Shown here: in pieces, positions 30,194 to 37,500 of the stretch
Position numbering within the stretch: position 1 is the stretch's first letter
Layout: each line of letters starts with the position of its first letter
Source of the DNA: Clostridiaceae bacterium
GTDB taxonomy: Bacteria; Bacillota; Clostridia; Oscillospirales; Acutalibacteraceae
DNA: 64,000 nt
Assembly (NCBI GenBank): GCA_016287385.1
Contig: JAEEWM010000026.1
Location: 1-64,000, forward strand
Direction of reading: 5' to 3'
Program-made: the position numbers and the translations under genes
Notes under the pieces: generated by a model
Told to the model about the DNA's origin: nothing
The model's input: the letters and a program-made list of their open reading frames with translations, nothing else
Databases searched by the model: none

Positions 30194-31588
30194 ATGAATT
30201 TGCTTATTAAATTACGCAAAAGCGTTATGCTTTTCATAAAGTTTATGATAACGCTTGCCGTAATGGTCATGTTTATGCAAGTATGGATAAGCAACTACGC
30301 AGAGTCCCTGTTCAGTAACAGGGGTAACTATGTGGTGGTTTTTTCTTTTGTGTTCCTCTTTGTGACCTTTTCCTCGCTTTTTTCGGCGTTCAGGATAGGC
30401 ATATACCGTATTCACGAGATTATTTACAGCTTTTCACTCGCGATATTTTTCACAAACGCGGTAATGTATCTTGAACTTAGTCTTATCGCGCGTGAAATGG
30501 TACGTATTCTGCCGCTGATGCTCGGCGTGGCGATTCAGATAATTACGGCGGCCATATGCGCGGTCTGCGCGAATATGATTTATTTTAAGCTTTATTCCGC
30601 GCGTAGGGTCGTGGCGATTTTCAGCGACGATATGTACGGTTTTGAACTGATAAAAAAGATGAGTCATATTTCCGAGAGGTTCAAAATCGAGTGCGGTATT
30701 AACGCCGAACGTTCAACCTTTGAGCAAATAAAGCATCAGATAGACAGATACGAGGCGGTCGTTATCTGCGGTATTGATAAGAATCTGCAAAAGCAGATAA
30801 TATCCTACTGCTATACAAAGGAAAAACGCACCTATCTTTTGCCTGATACCACAGATATAATAATCAATAACAGTTATAATATCCAAATCGCCGATACGCC
30901 GGTGCTTATGAGTCAGAACAGGGGACTGACCCTTGAACAGCAGCTTATCAAGCGCATATTGGATATCCTTATATCCGCGTTTGCGCTGGTAATAACCTTG
31001 CCGATAACTCTTATCTGTGCCATAGCGATAAAGATTGATGACGGCGGTCCGGTTTTTTACCGACAGAACCGTGTAACCAAGGACGGTAAGATATTCAATA
31101 TAATCAAATTCCGTTCAATGCGGACCGACGCTGAGAAGGACGGCGCCAGGAAAGCCGTCGATAACGATGACAGGATCACCCGCGTCGGAAAGGTTATCCG
31201 CGCTTTCAGGATAGACGAGCTGCCGCAGCTGCTTAACATTCTTTTCGGCGACATGTCGATAGTAGGTCCGAGACCCGAACGCATAGAGAACGTGTTTGAG
31301 TATTCGCAGATGTATCCGGAATTTGAACTGCGGCACAAGGTCAAGGCGGGGCTTACGGGGCTTGCCCAGCTTTACGGCAAATACAATACGCGCCCCGAGG
31401 ACAAGCTCCACATGGACCTTACCTATATCGAAGATTATTCGCTTTTGCTTGATTTGAAGCTCGTAATACTCACATTTAAGATACTCTTTATGAAAGAGAG
31501 CACCGAGGGCTTTGAAAAGGAAGCTTCAAACGTATCAAAGCGTGATAATGACAGTGAGAATTCAAAGGAGAGAAAAAATGAAAACTGA
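30194..31588 (+). CDS. Exopolysaccharide polyprenyl glycosylphosphotransferase (bacterial sugar transferase)
   Basis: 'KRILDILISAFALVITLPI', 'DGGPVFYRQNRVTKDGKIFNIIKFRSMRTDAE', 'IRAFRIDELPQLLNILFGDMSIVGPRPE'. Confidence 0.94.
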   Translation: MNLLIKLRKSVMLFIKFMITLAVMVMFMQVWISNYAESLFSNRGNYVVVFSFVFLFVTFSSLFSAFRIGIYRIHEIIYSFSLAIFFTNAVMYLELSLIAREMVRILPLMLGVAIQIITAAICAVCANMIYFKLYSARRVVAIFSDDMYGFELIKKMSHISERFKIECGINAERSTFEQIKHQIDRYEAVVICGIDKNLQKQIISYCYTKEKRTYLLPDTTDIIINNSYNIQIADTPVLMSQNRGLTLEQQLIKRILDILISAFALVITLPITLICAIAIKIDDGGPVFYRQNRVTKDGKIFNIIKFRSMRTDAEKDGARKAVDNDDRITRVGKVIRAFRIDELPQLLNILFGDMSIVGPRPERIENVFEYSQMYPEFELRHKVKAGLTGLAQLYGKYNTRPEDKLHMDLTYIEDYSLLLDLKLVILTFKILFMKESTEGFEKEASNVSKRDNDSENSKERKNEN

Positions 31589-32456
31589 TGCAACATTGGT
31601 AGTAATGGCGGCGGGTATGGGAAGCCGTTTCGGCGGACTTAAACAGCTTGAACCCATAGGACCCGGCGGCGAGGCGCTCCTCGACTTTTCGGTTTACGAC
31701 GCAAAGGCGGCGGGCTTTAACAAGGTCGTGTTTATTATCAAGCACGCCATTGAGGACGATTTCAAGCGTATAGTCGGCTCGCGTATCGAAAAAATGATAG
31801 ATGTCGAGTACGTTTTTCAGGAAACCGATATCCTGCCGGAGGGCTTTGTATGCCCGCCGGACCGCGCAAAGCCGTGGGGAACGGGTCACGCCGTATGGTG
31901 TTGCAGAAACGCGGTAAAAACGCCTTTTGCGGTTATAAACGCCGATGATTATTATGGGAAAAGCGCGTTTATACAGATATATAACCGTTTGTGCGAGGAT
32001 AAAAACGATTATTGCATGGTCGGCTTCCGCCTTAAAAACACGTTGACCGAAAACGGCTCGGTTTCGCGCGGCGTATGCAATATTGAAAACGGCGTGCTCA
32101 AATCAATTACCGAGCGCACCGAAATTTCAGACTGCAAGTATAAAAACGAACTCGGCGAATGGGTGGCGCTCGATGAAGACACCGTCGTTTCAATGAATAT
32201 GTGGGGCTTTACGCCGGACGTGTTCAATTTCGTTGAAAGAGACCTTGTCGCTTTCCTGAAAGAAAAAATAGATGTGCCGAAAGCCGAGTTTTATCTGCCC
32301 GCCATAGTATCGAACGTGATAGCGCGCGGTGAAAAGCAGGTCAGCGTGCTCGTCGCGGAGGATAAGTGGTACGGCGTCACCTATAAGGAGGATAAAGAGG
32401 GCGTCGTCGCGGCGCTGTCGCAAAAAATTAAAAACGGCGAATATAAAGATTTTTAA
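31578..32456 (+). CDS. NTP-sugar nucleotidyltransferase-like protein
   Basis: 'LVVMAAGMGSRFGGLKQLEPIGP', 'AVINADDYYGK'; start MKTDATLV preferred over ORF-track start 31512. Confidence 0.85.
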   Translation: MKTDATLVVMAAGMGSRFGGLKQLEPIGPGGEALLDFSVYDAKAAGFNKVVFIIKHAIEDDFKRIVGSRIEKMIDVEYVFQETDILPEGFVCPPDRAKPWGTGHAVWCCRNAVKTPFAVINADDYYGKSAFIQIYNRLCEDKNDYCMVGFRLKNTLTENGSVSRGVCNIENGVLKSITERTEISDCKYKNELGEWVALDEDTVVSMNMWGFTPDVFNFVERDLVAFLKEKIDVPKAEFYLPAIVSNVIARGEKQVSVLVAEDKWYGVTYKEDKEGVVAALSQKIKNGEYKDF

Positions 32457-32474
32457 TATTCGATATCAATACAT

Positions 32475-32511
32475 AAGGGCTGTGTAAGGTTACACGGCCC
32501 TTTCATTTTTT
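32475..32511 (+). terminator. Rho-independent terminator
   Basis: AAGGGC TGTGTAA-GGT-TACACG GCCCTT then T-rich. Confidence 0.75.
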
Positions 32512-32548
32512 ATATCGCTTTTGCATATATTTTTTTAGTGATAAAAAA

Positions 32549-32617
32549 GCCTTGTGAGGACAACAAGCCGAAAAGAGCCGGATTTTCCCTTTTCTCAGGC
32601 GTTTTGTCCCTTAAGGC
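32549..32617 (+). ncRNA. Candidate structured 5' leader of S1-domain gene
   Basis: Nested complementary segments GCCTT/AAGGC, GGACAA/TTGTCC, GCC/GGC, GAAAAG/CTTTTC. Confidence 0.5.
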
Positions 32618-32644
32618 AGTAAGTCAATGAAAGGCGAGATAAAA

Positions 32645-33565
32645 ATGAAAGAATATTATCCGGAAGGCACTCTCATTAAAACACGGGAAAACGCGGAATA
32701 TTTAAGCTCTTTTTCAGCGCTTGAAGCCGCCGCGCGCGAAGGGGCTACGGTCGAAGCGGTGGCGGTGATGTGCGACAGGTCGCACGATATTGAGGTAGAC
32801 CTCGGCTGTATGAAAGGGATTATAAAGAGGGAAGACGGCGCGATAGGTATTGCCGAGGGCAAAACGCGCGATATCGCGCTGATTTCCCGCGTAGGCAAGC
32901 CGGTCGCCTTTAAGGTGCTCGGCATAGATTATGACGAAGGGGGTCTCCCGTTTGCGCGGCTTTCAAGGAGGGCGGCGCAGGAGGAATGCCTTAACCATAT
33001 ATACGAAAACAGGAGAAGCGGCGATATAATAACAAGCAGGGTTACGCATTTTGAAAGCTTCGGCGCGTTTTGCGATATCGGGTGCGGCAATATAGCCCTC
33101 CTCCCGATAGACGCGATATCCGTTTCCCGAATATCGCACCCGAGCGACAGATTAAGTATAGGCGACAGCATCAGAACCGTTATAAAAAGTATCGGTGAAG
33201 ACGGTAAAATCACCCTTTCGCATAAAGAACTTCTCGGAACGTGGGAGGAGAACGCCGCTCTTTTCTTGCAGGGTCAAACGGTTTTCGGCGTTGTACGCAG
33301 TATTGAGAGCTACGGAATATTCGTTGAGCTTACCCCGAATCTCGCCGGGCTTGCGGAGCCGGGTCCCGATGTGCGCGAGGGGCAGGGTGTGTGCGTTTAC
33401 ATAAAGAGCATTATCCCCGAAAAAATGAAAATCAAGCTTATTATTATCGACGAGCTCGAAAGCGTGCCGCGTGAAAAACGCAAATACTTCTATACGGGCG
33501 AGCATATAGATGAGTTCAATTATTCGCCGCCGCAGGCGAAAAAGCAAATATCGGTAAAGTTTTAA
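32645..33565 (+). CDS. S1 RNA-binding domain protein
   Basis: S1-like repeats 'GDIITSRVTHFESFGAFCDIGCGNIALLPI' and 'GQTVFGVVRSIESYGIFVELTPNLAGLAE'; ORF track starts at 32627. Confidence 0.85.
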   Translation: MKEYYPEGTLIKTRENAEYLSSFSALEAAAREGATVEAVAVMCDRSHDIEVDLGCMKGIIKREDGAIGIAEGKTRDIALISRVGKPVAFKVLGIDYDEGGLPFARLSRRAAQEECLNHIYENRRSGDIITSRVTHFESFGAFCDIGCGNIALLPIDAISVSRISHPSDRLSIGDSIRTVIKSIGEDGKITLSHKELLGTWEENAALFLQGQTVFGVVRSIESYGIFVELTPNLAGLAEPGPDVREGQGVCVYIKSIIPEKMKIKLIIIDELESVPREKRKYFYTGEHIDEFNYSPPQAKKQISVKF

Positions 33566-33575
33566 ATCGCAAAAT

Positions 33576-33613
33576 AAAATCGGCAAAAGAGCTTTATTCT
33601 TTTGCCGATTTTT
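33576..33613 (+). terminator. Rho-independent terminator
   Basis: AAAATCGGCAAAAGA-GCTTTAT-TCTTTTGCCGATTTTT. Confidence 0.85.
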
Positions 33614-33835
33614 ATTCTGCGCTAAGCGTTAATACGGCTTGATGAATTTAGGGATTGGTTTTTCATAATAAAACACGTAATTATCAGCGATTGCAATTGT
33701 AACAAAATCGAAATAATTTGCAACTAATTTGTTCCTTTCATTTTATTATCGTATGGCGTATATTTGATTTAGAATTCCAAATTTTAACAAAAATGAAAAA
33801 AAGGAAAAAATATAATGAAAAACAGAAAAATTATA

Positions 33836-33858
33836 AGACAGGGGACGGTTCTGTGTCT
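33836..33858. repeat. REP-like element copy A (AGACAGGGGACGGTTCTGTGTCT)
   Basis: Shared core ACAGGGGACGGTTCTGTGT. Confidence 0.85.
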
Positions 33859-33865
33859 TGTGGCC

Positions 33866-34480
33866 ATGAGAAAACGTGTTTTAACGACAATTTCTTTTTG
33901 CGTGATTTTTGCTTTGGCAATCGGTCTATCTGCCTGTAACAAATTACATACGTCTAAATCAGACTCAAATTCGGAAATTGATTTGGTTTCAGAGAAGACA
34001 ACGACATTCTCGTTTGATATGTTTGCCGAGTTTAACAACAAGGTTTATCCGCTTGATATATCATACAATGATGCGATGAGTAAAGCACATACTGTGAGCC
34101 GATACGAAGAGGAAGTTATTAAAGAAAGATTTATATCAACTTGGGACGATTATATTCAGTATTACTATGGACTTCTTATGGAAATCGATGATGAAAAAGT
34201 TTTTGCCGGCAAGGATGGCGAACTCACTAACGATATTGATGAGTTTATAAGTTTATTCGACGGTTGGAAAAACGCATTGATTGAAGATCAGAAAAATTGG
34301 GGAAAGAATACGGAAATTGAGATAGCGACAATGCAAAAACTGATGAACAGGATTTATACGGGCGGAAGCGCGACAGGATCAGGTGTAAGTAGTTATAAGT
34401 ATAGTTTGTACCGGCAAAGGGCACTGCATTTGTATCACTTATGTACTTTATTTAATATAAATTGTAGCGAGCCAAAATAA
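33866..34480 (+). CDS. Putative lipoprotein of unknown function
   Basis: Lipobox 'AIGLSACNK'; internal ATG at 33866 preferred because the upstream ORF extension (from 33815) runs through repeat copy A. Confidence 0.6.
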   Translation: MRKRVLTTISFCVIFALAIGLSACNKLHTSKSDSNSEIDLVSEKTTTFSFDMFAEFNNKVYPLDISYNDAMSKAHTVSRYEEEVIKERFISTWDDYIQYYYGLLMEIDDEKVFAGKDGELTNDIDEFISLFDGWKNALIEDQKNWGKNTEIEIATMQKLMNRIYTGGSATGSGVSSYKYSLYRQRALHLYHLCTLFNINCSEPK

Positions 34481-34486
34481 AACAGA

Positions 34487-34500
34487 GGAACACAGGAGAC
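34487..34500. repeat. REP-like element copy B (partial, AGGAACACAGGAGAC)
   Basis: Partial match to core repeat. Confidence 0.55.
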
Positions 34501-34506
34501 TGATTA

Positions 34507-34857
34507 ATGAATCGGCGAGTATCAAAAATTTTAATAATTACATTTGTTTCTTACCTTGTGTTTTTTATAATTGTAGTCATATTGTTTAATCATATCCGGC
34601 ACAATAAAACGGATGAAATAGCTATGACTTATATTTGGAATTGCGATGAGATATATCAGCAAATCGGAGAAATTGAGCACGTAGGAAGAAATATACGCGA
34701 AAAAACGTATAAGAGCGATTCAAAAATGATAATTCCGTATTCGGTTGAAACTAAAGAAAGCAACTATTATTATATTGTTTTTGTGACTCTTAATAAGAAA
34801 GAAGGGAAATGGGTCGCAAATGATTTCTCAATTAAAAAAGGAAGTGAGATTTCTTGA
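34507..34857 (+). CDS. Hypothetical membrane-anchored protein
   Basis: N-terminal TM 'ILIITFVSYLVFFIIVVILF'; 4-nt overlap with next gene. Confidence 0.6.
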   Translation: MNRRVSKILIITFVSYLVFFIIVVILFNHIRHNKTDEIAMTYIWNCDEIYQQIGEIEHVGRNIREKTYKSDSKMIIPYSVETKESNYYYIVFVTLNKKEGKWVANDFSIKKGSEIS

Positions 34858-35246
34858 GTATCGTAACTCGACGCATACTTGCGGCTCTTATAGATCATGC
34901 TGTAATTCTCTTTATTGTTTGTATTCCTGTTCAGATAATCTATGATAACGCAAAGAATAATATCCCACTGTATTTATTGTTTACGATTGGCATTATTGCA
35001 TATGCGGCATTATTCGTTTGTAAAGATTTGGTATTTAAGAACTCAGGAATAGGGAAAAAACTGGTAAATTTAGTAATAGTCAAAAAAAGTGGTCTTGAGA
35101 AAGTTGGATACGGTAGAATTGTTTTGAGAAATGTTATTTTATTGCCGCTATTAAGTCTCGAAATTATTCTTCTCATTTTTAATGGAGAAAGGCTTGGGGA
35201 TATTCTAACCAATACCATGGTTGTCTTAAAAACAGAGAACGAGTGA
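34854..35246 (+). CDS. RDD-family membrane protein
   Basis: 'TRRILAALIDHAVILFIV' and C-terminal TMs typical of the RDD family. Confidence 0.75.
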   Translation: MSIVTRRILAALIDHAVILFIVCIPVQIIYDNAKNNIPLYLLFTIGIIAYAALFVCKDLVFKNSGIGKKLVNLVIVKKSGLEKVGYGRIVLRNVILLPLLSLEIILLIFNGERLGDILTNTMVVLKTENE

Positions 35247-35264
35247 CAGTTCTGCGGAGACAGA

Positions 35265-35291
35265 GAACACAGGGGACGGTTCTATGTGTTC
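35265..35291. repeat. REP-like element copy C (GAACACAGGGGACGGTTCTATGTGTTC)
   Basis: Core repeat with terminal inverted GAACACA/TGTGTTC; a degenerate copy may precede it at ~35231-35260. Confidence 0.88.
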
Positions 35292-35359
35292 CGTGATTCC
35301 TAAAGGTGTTATATCATATGGCGGGAACACGTTTTTCTATTACTGATTGAGGTGATATA

Positions 35360-36271
35360 ATGAAAAAAAGTATTATTATCTTATTGGTACTAGGGCTACT
35401 GTTTATTAGCGTTGGCTGCGAAAAGCAGAAAGGCAGCAATTCTTCAATTGTGGCAGAAAAACCGCACCACAATAGTACAACTTACAAGTTGAATTATAAC
35501 CACGATTGGTTAGAAAATGACCTAACAGAATTAGGGTTAAAAGATCTTACAATTGGGGAAAGAGTAAGAGGGTGTTTTACAGCGCAACGTCCGACATCTT
35601 CACGATATGTGTATTTGTTTAATGATTATCAGAAATACGGAGAGAATAGTATTTATCACGACTCATATTTAGTAATCGAAACCGATTCTAAAATACTATT
35701 GCGAGACCTTGCAAATGATAATTACAGCGGTAGTTATGGTGAAGAAATATATGTGTGTGATGTTGACGATGATGGAATTGACGAGGTTGTTCTTCAACAG
35801 ACAGTTGGAATGACTGGCGGAGCGGGACAGTATCTTTCACGCATTTTCAAAGTGGTTGATGATGAAATCATTCAACTTTTTAATTCATCAAGCATCTGTT
35901 TGTATAACACGGGGTTTAGCTGTGTTTTGAAAGACGATTATAAAATGGAAGTGCAAAACATATTTACAGGTTATTCAATAACACTTGATATGATCGGCAC
36001 AAAAAAATACAGTGGCATTTATTTTGATGAAGCCGGCAAGGTTATATCTAACGTGCATTTTGAAAACATTGTGTGCGATAGTTTTATGGAGTTTATACCC
36101 AAAGATGTGGATAATGATGGCACTTTTGAAGTGGCTTGTTTACAATATGTATCGCTTTATGGGCACTCAGATGGCATTGGCTATGCAAAAAGTATTTTGA
36201 AATTCAATAAAAACACAAAAATGTTTGAAGTTGTTGGTTCAGAGTTTATTCCGATGGGCGCAGAAACATAG
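35360..36271 (+). CDS. Putative lipoprotein with VCBS/FG-GAP-like Ca-binding motifs
   Basis: Lipobox 'LLFISVGCEK'; 'VDDDGIDEVVL', 'DVDNDGTFEVACL'. Confidence 0.65.
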   Translation: MKKSIIILLVLGLLFISVGCEKQKGSNSSIVAEKPHHNSTTYKLNYNHDWLENDLTELGLKDLTIGERVRGCFTAQRPTSSRYVYLFNDYQKYGENSIYHDSYLVIETDSKILLRDLANDNYSGSYGEEIYVCDVDDDGIDEVVLQQTVGMTGGAGQYLSRIFKVVDDEIIQLFNSSSICLYNTGFSCVLKDDYKMEVQNIFTGYSITLDMIGTKKYSGIYFDEAGKVISNVHFENIVCDSFMEFIPKDVDNDGTFEVACLQYVSLYGHSDGIGYAKSILKFNKNTKMFEVVGSEFIPMGAET

Positions 36272-36276
36272 GACTA

Positions 36277-36304
36277 GGAACACAGGGGACCGTCCCCTGT
36301 GTTC
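36277..36304. repeat. REP-like element copy D (near-perfect palindrome GAACACAGGGGAC-C-GTCCCCTGTGTTC)
   Basis: 13-bp inverted arms with 1-nt centre. Confidence 0.9.
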
Positions 36305-36381
36305 GTTACTCGCGGTATGTTATAGTTAAATCAGGGATTAGAGTGCGCACAGTCCGCTTTTACTTTTTGGAGGTCGGGTTT

Positions 36382-37440
36382 ATGGATATTTCACAGATCG
36401 ATAGTAATTTCAGGATTGAAACCGGTTTGGACAAAACCGATATTAAGTTTTACGACGTCAAAAACCCGCCGTTTGAAATTGACGGTGTTTTTTATGAGTC
36501 GGGAGCGTTTCGCAGAATGCCGGAATCGGTAGCGAAAGCCACTAATAAAGGCGTTGCGGATTTGCATACGAATACCGCCGGGGGCAGAATACGGTTTATA
36601 ACCGACAGTCCTTACGTTGCAATAAACGCAAAAATATCCTCTCCCGGTAAAATGTCGCACATGGCGTTTACCGGTTCAATCGGATTTGATTTGTACGTTA
36701 AAACAAACGGTGAAGACGTTTTTGTAAATACGTACACTCCGCCTACCGATATCATCGATAAATATGAGGGAATAATAGAGTTCGGCACGGCCGAAGAAAG
36801 AGAAATAACCGTCAATATGCCGCTTTACAGTAACGTAAACGAACTGTACGTCGGTTTAAGCGAAAACGCCGCCGTTATGCCCGCAAAACCTTACGGCGTT
36901 AAAAAACCCGTCGTTTACTACGGATCTTCCATAACGCAGGGGGGTTGCGCGTCAAGACCGGGGATGTCATATCAGGCGATGATTTCCCGCGCGCTTAGCT
37001 GTGATTATATCAACCTCGGATTTTCCGGAAGCGCAAGGGGAGAAGATACTGTTGCGAGATATATTGCCGGGATGGATATGTCGCTGTTCGTGTATGACTA
37101 TGACCATAACGCACCGTCCGCCGAACATCTGAAAAAGACGCACGGCAGAATGTTCGACATCATTCGGGGAAAGAACCCGACACTGCCGATAATTTTGCTC
37201 TCAAGGCCTAAATTCCGGTTAAGTGAAGCAGAGGAGCAACGCTTTGATATCATAAAACAGACTTATGACGACGCCGTTCGTGGCGGTGATAAGAACGTCC
37301 GTTTATTAAGCGGCAGGGAACTGATGCGACTGGCAAAGAGGGACGGAACAGTGGATAACTGCCATCCGAACGACTTCGGCTTCGCTTCGATGGCGGCGGC
37401 GCTGATTCCCGTGATTAAGGAAATGCTGCCGGACGTTTAA
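36382..37440 (+). CDS. SGNH/GDSL hydrolase (esterase-like)
   Basis: 'VVYYGSSITQGGCASRPG', 'INLGFSGSA', 'DNCHPNDFGF'; ORF track starts at 36343. Confidence 0.87.
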   Translation: MDISQIDSNFRIETGLDKTDIKFYDVKNPPFEIDGVFYESGAFRRMPESVAKATNKGVADLHTNTAGGRIRFITDSPYVAINAKISSPGKMSHMAFTGSIGFDLYVKTNGEDVFVNTYTPPTDIIDKYEGIIEFGTAEEREITVNMPLYSNVNELYVGLSENAAVMPAKPYGVKKPVVYYGSSITQGGCASRPGMSYQAMISRALSCDYINLGFSGSARGEDTVARYIAGMDMSLFVYDYDHNAPSAEHLKKTHGRMFDIIRGKNPTLPIILLSRPKFRLSEAEEQRFDIIKQTYDDAVRGGDKNVRLLSGRELMRLAKRDGTVDNCHPNDFGFASMAAALIPVIKEMLPDV

Positions 37441-37445
37441 TCGGA

Positions 37446-37472
37446 GGAACACAGGGGACGGTTCTGTGTTCC
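37446..37472. repeat. REP-like element copy E (GGAACACAGGGGACGGTTCTGTGTTCC)
   Basis: Full repeat with terminal inverted GGAACACA/TGTGTTCC. Confidence 0.92.
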
Positions 37473-37500
37473 CTATAAAAACTGAAAAGGACTAATAACT

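Noticed and set aside
36277-36304. Palindrome as a rho-independent terminator
   Set aside because: There is no T-run on either side, and its sequence matches the dispersed repeat family.
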